The notes under the pieces are model-generated. The model ran no database searches and was not told where the DNA came from. It saw nothing but the letters and a program-made list of their open reading frames with translations. Source: Cephalotus follicularis (taxonomy: Eukaryota; Streptophyta; Magnoliopsida; Oxalidales; Cephalotaceae). Taken from it: 64,000 nt of DNA. Every line of letters starts with the position of its first letter. Within the stretch, counting starts at the first letter, position 1. The position numbers and the translations under genes are program-made. The DNA is taken from contig BDDD01001627.1 of NCBI GenBank assembly GCA_001972305.1, positions 5,908 through 69,907 of the forward strand, in the 5' to 3' direction. Positions 11,160-20,859 of this stretch are shown piece after piece.

Positions 11160-11240
11160 TAAGAGTTTGCCTAAAGCTCATTTTTGGTTGCTATCAGCCA
11201 AGCCCAATCTCCAGTCTGTGCCGTTTCGTTTCAAGGGGGG
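11160..11240 (+). other. copia C-terminal coding end and polypurine tract
   Basis: The interrupted RNase H frame resumes as T-K-S-L-P-K-A-H-F and runs on to the polypurine tract CAAGGGGGG (11232-11240), which primes plus-strand synthesis immediately before the 3' LTR. Confidence 0.75.
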
Positions 11241-11538
11241 TGAAGACAGTTGTACATAATCCTAAACTCTAGGCTTAATTTTAGAATGTAAGCCCTCAAT
11301 TGTTGTTGACAATATTCTCAGCGTAATCCTTTTATTGTGTGATAGTTTTATTGCACCAATCTCAGTAAAATCCCTTTAATATAGGATGGTTTTATTGTAG
11401 TAATCCTAACCCTAAAATTACTTTTAACAGCTGCTCACTTTTGTAATCATACATGTAATTAATAAATATATATGGCATGGCTATATATAACTTAAAAATT
11501 GTGCGATTTTCCAATTTTTCTCTGTTTGTTTTCTTTCA
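11241..11538 (+). repeat. copia 3' LTR (298 bp)
   Basis: It starts TG (TGAAGACAG) and ends TTCTTTCA, followed by the TCCAC duplication. It matches the 5' LTR with many substitutions and contains a second copy of a roughly 50-bp module (about 11338-11400). The divergence is well above that of the Tat LTR pairs, so this is the older insertion. Confidence 0.88.
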
Positions 11539-11978
11539 TCCACCCCATAAATTTAAATGAACATGTAGTGATATACAGCTAAAATTAGGGCCTATAAAAG
11601 CATTATTCCATAATATAAGAAATTATTTTATACTGTTAACTTATGAGCATGATTTGAGATTAAGGGCCAATACATTGATACATACTAGAGGACTGTGATA
11701 GTAGGCAGATAGGGGTGATAAAAATCCATAATTTTTTGAATAACAATAATTTTTCCTTTTGAACTTCAGTGTGGGTACATTTGCCCTTTCGGTCCAATTT
11801 GGCTTCACCAGTGGAGAGGATAGCCAAGAATGAAAGAAAGGGGGTGTTACGTGAGGGTCAATGGAGAAGAAGATTTGAGGGAGGATTGATAGATATTGGG
11901 TAGATGAGAAAGCGCCAAAGTCAATGAGAAAAAAGAAGATGAAAAGAGAACAAAAAAAAAAGGAACAAGAATAGAAAA
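11539..11978. other. intergenic DNA, no gene seen
   Basis: AT-rich sequence between the copia element and Tat element A. Nothing supported. Confidence 0.6.
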
Positions 11979-12862
11979 TGTTGATACAGAAATCCTTCTC
12001 TCAACAGTATCCTATGTGGAGGACTTTAATTTGTTAAGAGAAACGCTAGCCAAGGATGCCTGGAGGAAGATTTTGATCTCTGATCTCTGCACAAAGTAAC
12101 AAAATGGTGGAAAGTCCAGGAGGTTGTTCTCCCGGGGACACTCCGACGCTCATGTTAAACAAAGTGCAGAGGAAATAAGGTTCTTTGAAATATAAAAATG
12201 GCTGACCTTTGATTTATCTTTGATTCGGGTATTTATAGGATCAGTTTGTAACTGATTGAGCGTGAAAATCGGAGGTGATGGCTATCCCCTAAGGAAATTC
12301 TGAGGATCTCGGGATTTCCCTTATCTCCACCTGAATTATCTCTTCTTCCCTTTATCTTCACCTAAATTATCTCCCATTTCCTTGCTGGTAGTTATCCTTA
12401 TCTTGTCTTCTATATTTAGAAGATATGGATCCCTTGTAGTTAGGCTAACTCCATGGCCTCATTCCGTAAACGAGGAGGAGATCTTCTTCCACAGATTTAC
12501 CGAGGAGACGAGATGTAGTGATGCTAATGAGGCAGTCAGTCCCTGGCTCCAAGGTCTTCAACGTCCATAGACTTGCACTTGAGGGGAGTGGTCCCCTGTT
12601 ATGTAGTCGAGGAGGTCCTCGGCAGTGTTGCTTCAGAAGGTGTCCTCGGCCCTGACGCCGAGGAAGATAAACTTTGCATGGCAACCCCTGGACTGGTCCT
12701 CGACACTTATGCCGAGGAGGAATCCTCCTTATATTATTGTTTTCTTGACTAACAGACTTCCTCTGACCTCAGTTTGTCAACTATTAACCCACTTGGACAC
12801 TTGGCTGCCTTTGGAAGAGGACACGTGTTGTTTTTTATTTAACTCAATTTCCCCCCCTATCA
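11979..12862 (-). repeat. Tat A 3' LTR (884 bp)
   Basis: In element orientation it begins TGATAGGGGG and ends GTATCAACA. A TATAAATA box lies at 12230-12237 on the minus strand. The U3 region (about 12590-12730) holds repeated, palindromic CCTCGGC/GCCGAGG motifs. Confidence 0.92.
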
Positions 12863-12873
12863 TATGCCCCCCT
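12863..12873 (-). other. Tat A polypurine tract
   Basis: On the minus strand AGGGGGGCATA abuts the 3' LTR. The same string occupies the same position in elements B and C. Confidence 0.85.
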
Positions 12874-13263
12874 GGTCCTTCTTCTCTTACCGTAGTCAGA
12901 GGAGGAGGAGCAGAGTTGAGAGCCGTGGCTCAGGCAATACTCCTCTGCAAAGTCTGCTGCTAATTTTTCTATTGGTGAGCGAGCCAAGGACAGAGGTATT
13001 GCTTTGGACTATCCTTTGCACAAAATTGAATGTCTTGGCAGAGGATCGAAGCCTGCCCCCTTGTCTTCTCTTGTCCCATCTAATGGACCTCGAGCCATGA
13101 GCCTACATTACCGAACTTGAGTAACGTACTAAACACACCTCACACCTGGCACAAGCAGAGCGTTTCCCGCCTCTGCCTCTTCATTTCCCGCACTTGGCAT
13201 GTCGGTTGAATTCTCAACCGTTGGATCTTTTCTAGATGAAAGGTCAGGATCTGAGCTCCAACC

Positions 13264-13271
13264 TATAAATA
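13264..13271 (+). promoter_or_regulatory. TATA box of the Tat A antisense gene
   Basis: TATAAATA lies on the plus strand, about 210 bp upstream of the antisense gene start at 13482. A GTAAGT donor-like site at 13400 suggests an intron in the 5' leader. Element B has an equivalent TATA box, which supports a separate promoter. Confidence 0.55.
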
Positions 13272-13481
13272 GAACTCTAGCCTGTTAAGCAAATCTTTTA
13301 CGCCTCATATTCTCTTGCCAAAACCCTTGAGTTTTTGAGATCTCCAGTTTTCTCAGCTTCAAATCTTCATCTTCTAACCATCTTCATTCAAGTTTCTGGG
13401 TAAGTTGTTAATCCTTTGCTGCTCTAAGTTAGATCAAAGTCCCTTCTTGCTTCATTTTTTGTTTGTTTCTTGTCTTCTAAA

Positions 13482-15807
13482 ATGGCCAGAATTAAATGAA
13501 CTGCAAGGGTTTCCCCTCCCTTAGAGGTTGAGCCCCTGGCTATGGTGATCCCCACTGCCGAGAGTCCCCTTCCCTCCGAGGGTAGCCTGGGGGCTACAGT
13601 GGGTGAGCCTACCGTTCCTGACACTGAGGCTGACACCTCTGCCCCTGATTGCTTTGGTGTCAGTGCTCTTTCTCGCCAGGAGGTGGTTGAACTCTCCACC
13701 AAGTTCAATTTCCCTTCTGGGTTGAAATTTTGTCTTCCCATGGATCCTCGGATGGTTACAGAGAGTAGAGTGGGCCTCTTCATTGTCTTCGAGGGGGCTC
13801 TCTCTCATGGTCTGAGGATCCCTGTACCTTCCTTTGCCTTATCAATCTTGGAGACGTTTAACGTCCACCCTTCTTTTCTCCAACCCCAATCTTGGAGCTT
13901 CATAATAGGTTTCCTTGTTAGGTGTCAAGAGTCCGAGGTAACCGCCACAGTGGGATTGTTCAAACAGTTCCATGTCATCTTGTCCTCGCCAGGGAAACGT
14001 GGCTACTTTTTTAAGTCACGTCCTGGCATAAAAAAGCTTCTTACCAAACCTACCCAGTCCATTAAAAATTGGAGGAAGAGATACTTCCTCATTAAGAATT
14101 TTGAAGGGTTCACTCCTCCTGTCTGGTGTGACTCCTTGGAGACTACACGTCTCAACAGGAGGCCCATATTGACAACGGCTGAGAACCTGGACTTCGATAA
14201 ACTTATCCACTTGGAGCCCGAGGAGGTGAACTCTGTCGTGGTTGAGGAGCATCTGCTCCGGGCTGGGCTAAGTATTGCTCCAAGCCAAGGGTCACACTCG
14301 ACCGAGGTCGAGGAAGCCTCAGGGGACGAGGGGTCCCCGGTCCAATCCATGCCCCAAGAGATGGGGGAAAACTGTATAAAGCTTTCGTCTCCTCAGTCTT
14401 TCTTGTCTTCATATTTCTATTGTCTTGTAGTTCAATTTTAAGTTACTAACATTCCTGACCTCTGTTTATGCAGCAATGTCTTCTCAGCGAGGATTCGACG
14501 CCCTATTCAATGCTACCAAGGTCACCAAGCCTTCCTCTGCTGTGGCAGACAAGCAGAAGGTTGCCGAGGAGGCAGCCAAACAAAAGGAGAAGGCCGCTGC
14601 TGAGGGGGCCAAACAGAGGGCCAAGGCGGTCGCTGATAGGGCCAAGCAGATGAAGAAGGCTGCAATTGCAGCCAAGGGGTAGGGCTCCAAACGTCCTGTT
14701 AGTGGACGTACCTTTCGCGATCCTCCTCGTCCCCCTAGCAAGAGGGGGAGGCTCATCACCGAGATCGAGATGGACTCCATCCTTGGCCGGACTTCAGACG
14801 TCCCTATCATCGTGCCTCCTTCTCGGGACGTTGAGAGGATGATCAAGGAGATAGAGGGGGTTGGGAAGGGCTCCTCTAGCCTGAACACGCAGGGGGTGCC
14901 ATTTGCCCTCAGCTCCCTCTGCCTCTTTCCGGATGAGCTGAAGGAAAGGGAGGATTGGTCCAACAAGGACCTCATCCATAATTCACTACGAAGCCAATTT
15001 GAGGTAAAGGAAGATCCTCTGACTGTGTACTTTGTACTCTAGTATCTCCTGTTCTAACTTTAGTCTTCTTTGCAGGCTTTGAATAATCACCACCTTTTGG
15101 TCGAGAACTTCTCGATCATCTTGGAGAGGTGTGACAAGCTGAGGCTGGAGATAATGGAGGAGAAGGAGACTTCTCGAGTGGCCAAGGCTCAACTTGAGGA
15201 GGTTCTCAGGGCTCAAGAATCCACTATGGAGGAAAAGAACAGAGCTGTCCTGGAGAAGGACCAATCACAAAAAGATCTCTCCAAGGCTCGCTACCTGTTC
15301 CAAGCTCTGTAGAAAAAGCATGAGGAGACTGTCAAGAAGCATGAGAAGGAGAAGGCCAAGGCTATGGAGGACGCCCTTGCAGAGTTCAGGTCCTCTGACG
15401 AATTCCACAGCTTGATGGAAGGCTCCGTGGAGGACTTCAAAGCTTCTGAGGCCTTCGACGAGGAGGTCTTCAAGGAATCTGCCGAATTCTATCGTCGGGG
15501 GTTCTATACTTGCAGGAATTGGGTCAAGACTCTGCATCCAGAGGTTCCCCTGGAAGAGGTCGCCTACTGCTAAGCTGCTAAGGCCTTTGATTACTATCCT
15601 GACGGATACGAAGCCGAGGAGCTGAAGGCCGAGGAAGCCTTGGTAAGTGGTGCTGACCAAGGAGTTGTTGAAGAGGAAATGGGAGCTCAGCCTGCCTCCA
15701 ACTATCCTGCCTCTGACCTTGCAACTCCTCTACCTCCTCAAGCTGGGCCTTTTGTGCCTCCTCCTCCTGAAGATGATATCTCCACCGATGCTCCTTCCAT
15801 AGTTTAG
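13482..15807 (+). pseudogene. Tat A antisense gene: Transposase_28-like, H3-tail-like start
   Basis: Three exons fit on the strand opposite gag-pol: 13482-14373, 14474-15003 and 15076-15807. The introns 14374-14473 (phase 1) and 15004-15075 (phase 0) have GT..AG borders and join the frames exactly. Exon 1 resembles Pfam Transposase_28 (putative gypsy type transposon): GLFIVFEGALSHGL, LQPQSWSFIIGFLVRCQ, GYFFKSRPGIKKLL. Exon 2 is Ala/Lys-rich, then KRGR and a DVPIIVPPSRDVERM segment. Exon 3 is a coiled coil ending EFYRRGFYTCRNW with a Pro/acidic tail. In-frame stops at 13497, 14680, 15310 and 15571 kill this copy. The first codons read M-A-R-I-K-stop-T-A-R-V-S, close to the histone H3 tail. Its function is unknown. 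Confidence 0.85.
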
Positions 15808-16956
15808 TCTTCGTAGGATAGCTTTTTCTTCTCTTTTTGTAATAATTTCTCTCCTCGTACTTGTAATTTTTAACTTATGAATGAAGATAATTTTTTGCAT
15901 CCTCTGTTTCTACTTTTAAATTTCTCGTGTGTTGTGGTTGATCTCTGCATGCATGTACTTATTAACGATTCCCTTAGGAATTTTGTCTTCATGGTGACCT
16001 CTGACTTCCCATAGAAGTAGACGCTACCCCAAAAGAACTTGAAAGTAACTTAACATAAACATTAATAAAAAACCTCTTGGATCTTTGGACCTTTGCCTTC
16101 TGCTGGTCCCTTGCATTGTGTGTTCGAACTTTATGAGTATATGTGCACTAATAATTTCCTTGGAAATTTTAACTTAACCCAAACCATCAATTCTTCATGG
16201 TTGAGAACGTTTAAGCTTCACAGTCCTCGTAGGACCTTTTACTTCAAAAATACTTAATTGTAACTTCATCTTCGAAGGATTTATTATACTCATAGATTGA
16301 GTTCTCGGTATGCTCGGGCAAGTTCCTATGGGTTTGCCGAGGAGAGTATCGTCTGACCTATTAGGTTTTAGGACAGGTCGGCTGAGCTTTCATTCCACTT
16401 AGGGACACTTGTATTAAAGTGCTCAGTCCAACGAGCTTGATCATTGCGAGTTCCCATGGCTTCGCCTTTCAAGTCACGACTTTTAGGTCTGGTTGAACAA
16501 GTTCCTATGGTGTTGTCGACCAGTGTTTTCTCCCTTAGGAGTCTTAGTGCTTCCTTGGAAGTCTTTAGGCGTGCTCTTCGGGAGGAGTCTTTGTTGATGA
16601 ATATAGGTGCTCCTCGGAAGGAGGATTTGGTATGTGTATCCTTGGATGCTCTTGAATTCCTGTTTCACTGGTCTGTCTGAGACCTCGGCTTGTGTTGGTT
16701 TTCCTTTTGAGAATTAGCCTCCGTAAGGTTTAGGAAGCTTTAGATCCCTAAGTGCCCCCTTGGGGCCATGGTCCGAGATGCTTAGCTTAAGACTGAGGGA
16801 GCTGATCGGTGGCTGTTCAGAGGTTTGAGGACATGAACATTGGACCTCCGGTCCCTTGCAAACTTGGAACTATAATGTTGAACACAAATCATTGAACAAA
16901 TCTTGAAAAAATTCAAACTTCATTGAAAATATCTTACAATTATTGATAATACTTCC
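15808..16956. other. Tat A spacer between antisense gene and integrase
   Basis: About 1.1 kb with no coding frame in either direction. It has recurring GAGGA/TCCTCGG-rich modules (for example 16280-16640) and a block near 16815-16870 that is conserved in elements B and C. It probably holds the 3' untranslated ends of both convergent transcripts. Confidence 0.6.
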
Positions 16957-18204
16957 TCATATGCTCGGCATTTCAAGCTCTGGCAATCTCCCTACCCCCA
17001 AAGTTTCAAGTTTGAATGTTCCTGGGCGGAGGAACCTTTTGATCTTGTATGGCCCTTCCCAAGCAGGGGCTAACTTTCCTCTGGTACCAGTAGGATCTGC
17101 AACAGCTGAGTTGCGTAGGACTAGATCTCCTTGCCTTAGTGGTCTTGGGATTACTCTTTTGTTGTAGTAGCGGCTTACCCTCTGCTGGTAGGCTACAACT
17201 CTGATTGCAGCCTTATCTCTGAGTTCTCCCACTAGGTCTAGGAGGCACCTCAACCCTTCTTCATTGTTGTCTTCAGTAAAGTGCACCACTCTTGGCGATT
17301 GTATTCCAACTTCCACTGGTATCATAGCCTCTGCTCCGAAACATAAACTGTATGGGGATTCCCCGGTTGTAGTCCGAGGAGTGGTTCTATATGCCCATAG
17401 AACGCTTGGTAGTTCCTCTGTCCATCTTCCTTTGCTGTCTTCTAGGCGCTTTTTCAAGCCTGAAATGATTTCTCTATTGATCACCTCGGCTTGTCCATTG
17501 CTTTGGGGGTAGGCTACTGAGGCAAGCCTATGCTCTATTCTCCATTCTTGGCAAAAGTCACGGAAGGCTTGGCAATCAAACTGCTTACCATTGTCTGTGA
17601 TAATTGTCTTTGGGACTCCAAACCTGCAGATGATTGACTTCCATACAAAGCTCTCTGTGTTCTTCTCTGTAATTGTGGCCAAAGGTTCTGCTTCCACCCA
17701 CTTAGTGAAGTAGTCAACCGCTACAATGAGAAACTTCCTCTGGCCTGTCGACATAGGTAACGGTCCGACGAAGTCCATTCCCCACTGTGCAAAGGGCCAC
17801 GGGGCCGTAATTGATGTCAGAGGTTGAGAAAGCCTTCTGCTTATATTGGCGTTCCTCTGACACTTGTCACACTTCCTCACTAAGTTTATAGCATCTTGAT
17901 GCATGGTTGACCAGTAGTAACCTTGTCTTAATAGCTTATGAGACAAAGTCCTGCCCCCAGTGTGGTTGCCACAAACCCCTTCATGAACTTCCCTTAGAGC
18001 ATAATCGGCCTCTGAGGGGTTCAAACATCTCAGCCAAGGAAATGAGAAAAACCTTTTGTAGAGGATCTCATCTCGGAATTGGAACCTGTTTGCTCTGTAA
18101 ACCAGCTTCCTCGCCTCCACGGGGTCCTCGGGTAGGATCCCGTCCCTTAGCCAATTAATAAAAGGAGTCATCCAATTTGGCTCATGTGGAACATCTATGT
18201 CCAT
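16957..18204 (-). CDS. Tat A integrase
   Basis: A 415-residue open frame. An HHCC zinc finger spans HEGVCGNHTGG to KCDKCQRNAN (about residues 74-115). The catalytic core has MDFVGPLP, TDNGKQFD and GQAEVINREI supplying the D, D and E residues, with D-35-E spacing. The C-terminal part includes RPLRQGDLVLRNS and WEGPYKI. Upstream frames reach it through a frameshift near 18210-18230, and its last residues are frameshifted relative to element B (missing WNAEHLRKYYQ). It inserts the cDNA into the chromosome. It is the most intact gene of this element. Confidence 0.9.
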   Translation of the reverse strand: MDIDVPHEPNWMTPFINWLRDGILPEDPVEARKLVYRANRFQFRDEILYKRFFSFPWLRCLNPSEADYALREVHEGVCGNHTGGRTLSHKLLRQGYYWSTMHQDAINLVRKCDKCQRNANISRRLSQPLTSITAPWPFAQWGMDFVGPLPMSTGQRKFLIVAVDYFTKWVEAEPLATITEKNTESFVWKSIICRFGVPKTIITDNGKQFDCQAFRDFCQEWRIEHRLASVAYPQSNGQAEVINREIISGLKKRLEDSKGRWTEELPSVLWAYRTTPRTTTGESPYSLCFGAEAMIPVEVGIQSPRVVHFTEDNNEEGLRCLLDLVGELRDKAAIRVVAYQQRVSRYYNKRVIPRPLRQGDLVLRNSAVADPTGTRGKLAPAWEGPYKIKRFLRPGTFKLETLGVGRLPELEMPSI

Positions 18205-18229
18205 TACCTCTGCTTCAGAATGGTCGGAC

Positions 18230-18690
18230 GATCCAGGTAGTCAACTAGCACAGTTTGATTTTTCTCCAACTCCTCTACCGTTGCTAGTTTTATAAGCTGG
18301 TCTGCTCGGACGTTCTCTGCCCTGGGTACTTTCACAATCCTTAAGACTTCGAAAGCTGACTTCATGCCCTGAAAATGGGATAAGTCCTTTATCACCAGGT
18401 CTTCTCTGGCCTCATACTCCCTATTCGCTAAACCAACCACCAGCTGAGAATCACTGGAGGCTTCAATCATCTGCACCTCCAAGTGCTTTGCAATTGTCAG
18501 TCCAGCTATCAGAGCTTCCCACTCAGCTTCGTTATTTGTGGCTTTGAACTTGAACCTCAGTGCATACTCCAACGTCCAACCATCTGGACTTGTCAATACT
18601 AACCCTGCCCCACTGCCAGTAAGGCATGAGGATCCATCCACTGATAACTTCCACATTCCCTTCTCGCTCTCGGAAGGGTTCTCCTCCATA
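18230..18690 (-). pseudogene. Tat A second RNase H (aRNH-like)
   Basis: It reads WKLSVDGSS, GAGLVLTSPDGWTLEYAL, KATNNEAEWEALIAGL, ASSDSQLVVG and VPRAENVRADQL. These supply the D-E-D-D type carboxylates of an archaeal-like RNase H module. The extra RNase H between the RT-linked RNase H and integrase is the recognised signature of Tat elements. A frameshift separates it from integrase. Confidence 0.85.
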
Positions 18691-18699
18691 CACTCCGTA

Positions 18700-20424
18700 G
18701 GTGTATTATTTCCGACAAAGTCAGCCAGTATCTGTGATTTGATTGCTGGTCTAGCTTCGAACTTCACATCATACTCGCCTAATTCGACTGACCACTTGAT
18801 TAGTCTGCCCGAGGTGTCAGGCTTGGCAAGAACCTGTTTGAGTGGTTTGTCAGTCAGAACCTTGATTGTATGGGCTTGGAAATATGGCCTCAATTTTCTG
18901 GCCGAGATGATCAAAGCATAGGCATACTTCTCCATTTCTGGGTACCTTCCCTCTGCGTCGTTCAAAGCCTTGCTCACGTAGTATACTGACCTCTGAACTT
19001 TTTCCTCTTCTCTGACCAGCACTGCACTCACTGCGCCCGAGGTGGCCGCAAGTTACAAATAAAGGTCTTCTCCATCCTTAGGTTTTGAGATCAGAGGAGG
19101 AGAAGCCAGGTATTCCTTCAACTTATCGAAGGCTGCTTGACAATCGTCGGACCACGAGAATCCCTTGGGATCTCTAAGTATTTTAAAGAAGGGAAGGCAC
19201 TTCTCTGCTGACTTGGACACAAACCTACTCAGGGCTGCAATCTTCCCATTTAATCTCTGGACGTCCCTGATGGTTTGAGGTGGCCTCATGCTTTGAATTG
19301 TCGAGATCTTCTCCGGGTTGGCCTCTATTCCTCTGCTAGAGACCATGAATCCTAGGAACTTTCCCGAGGTGACCCCAAATGTTCACTTGGACGGGTTGAG
19401 CTTCATATTATACCTCCTCAGCACTTCAAAGGTCTCCTCCAAATCCTTTACGTGGGGGTTCCTGGCTGGGGTTTTGACAAGCATATCGTCTATGTATACC
19501 TCCATATTCTTCCCAATCTGAGGCTCAAAAATCTTGTTCACCAGGCGCTGGTAGGTAGCCCCTGCATTCTTCAAGCCAAAGGGCATGACCTTGTAACAGT
19601 ACATTCCTCGGTCTGTTATGAACGCTGTCTTGTTCTCGTCGGGTTCGTACATGGGGATTTGATTATACCCCGAGTAAGCATCCAAGAAGCTTAATATTCT
19701 ATATCCCAAGGTTGCATCTACCAGCTGGTCTATCTTTGGGAGAGGAAAATGATCCTTTGGACAGGCTTTGTTGAGGTCTGTGAAGCCTATGCACATCCTC
19801 CATTTGCCATTGGCTTTTTTGACCAACACCGGATTTGCTAACCAGTCCGAGTAGTGCACTTCTCTGATAGAACCTGCCTGCAACATCTTGCTCACCTCCT
19901 CGGCTATTGCCTGCTGCCTCTCAGGGGCAAAATTCCTCTTCTTTTGTCTGGTCGGGGGCCTAGCTGGGTCCACGCTTAACTTGTGGACCATTACATCTGG
20001 GCTGATGCCAGGGACCTCCTCTGCTGATCATGCAAAAACATCTTTGTTATCTCGGAGGAATGTTATTAATTCCCTCTTCTCCACCTCCCCAAGTTGTGAG
20101 CCAACTTGGAATACTCTCTGTGTTGCCCTCTTCCATGGGCACTTGGAGGACATCCTCAACAGGCTGTGGACGCTCTGGTTCCACGTCTCCTCTGAGCTCC
20201 ACGTTTGCTATGGGGAGGACCTTGCCCTTCCCCTCGTCCGAGATGGCAGTTTTATAGCATCGCCTTGCCACCTCTTGGTCTCCTCTGACCTCCCCCACGC
20301 CAAACCTTATGGGAAACTTCATTAATAAGTGTCTCGTAGACACTATGGCCTCCAACAAGTTCAGACCTGGTCGCCCCACTATAGCGTTGTAAGGGCTGGG
20401 TGTGTCCACTACCAGGAATGTCAT
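18700..20424 (-). pseudogene. Tat A reverse transcriptase and RNase H
   Basis: RT blocks read ANPVLVKKANGKWRMCI, DLNKACPKDHFPLP, LSFLDAYSGYNQI (catalytic Asp), MPFGLKNAGATYQRL and VYIDDMLVKT (catalytic YIDD). The first RNase H follows with SWSDDCQAAFDKLKEYL, VYYVSKALNDAE and LTDKPLKQVLAKPDTSGR. The upstream linker ([18 protein letters not shown]) has a frameshift near 20060-20110, a stop lies just before 19991, and another break lies near 19385. A TAA near 19056 splits the RNase H. Confidence 0.88.
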
Positions 20425-20426
20425 CT

Positions 20427-20711
20427 CTACCTGAGCCTAGTGCGGGGCCATACCTGCAGCCACGGACAGGTTGATAGATCCCATAGGATGGATCGTCTCA
20501 CCTGTGAAGCCAACCAGTGGGGTTTTGACGGGCTTTGGTCGGCCGGTATCCTCAGCTGATCAAATGTGTGTTTGTACAGGATATCGGCCGAGCTGCCACT
20601 ATCTATGAGGATCCTTTTCATGGTAAAGAGTTCCACCAAAAGAGTTACCACAACTAGATCATCGTGAGGAAGACGTACTCCCTCATAGTCCGCCTCTGAG
20701 AAGGTTATCAC
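20427..20711 (-). pseudogene. Tat A aspartic protease
   Basis: The frame reads DYEGVRLPHDDLVVV then RILIDSGSSADILY, with the D-S-G triad of a retroviral-type aspartic protease intact. Downstream residues shift frame near 20520 (ADQ...). It would cleave the Gag-Pol polyprotein. Confidence 0.85.
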
Positions 20712-20859
20712 CTCCCCGTCTCCACCGGTTCTGAGCCTTTTGCTGTGAGGGACTTGTTGCGCGGCAAGGGACTGTCTCCCATAGGCTTTTCTTGCATTTG
20801 AGTGGTCGCCTCCAGACGCGACCCCTCAGAGATGGTGTGGATGACACCTCTGGACTGCT

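Larger units (their letters stand above)
2473..11538 (+). mobile_element. Ty1/copia LTR retrotransposon, nested and degenerate
   Basis: Two related LTRs (2473-2722 and 11241-11538) flank a copia-order interior of gag, integrase, reverse transcriptase and RNase H. The target duplication TCCAC is perfect (2468-2472 and 11539-11543), so both outer ends are original. Three later insertions account for much of the length: a CACTA element (2879-6308), a solo LTR (9608-10116) and a CACTA-derived fragment (10878 to about 11150). The reading frames carry many stops and frameshifts, so the copy cannot be active. The integrase-before-RT order defines it as copia. Confidence 0.92.

Noticed and set aside
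12445-12684. ORFs inside the Tat A LTRs
   Set aside because: They recur in both LTRs merely because the LTRs are duplicates; no domain and no expected coding role.
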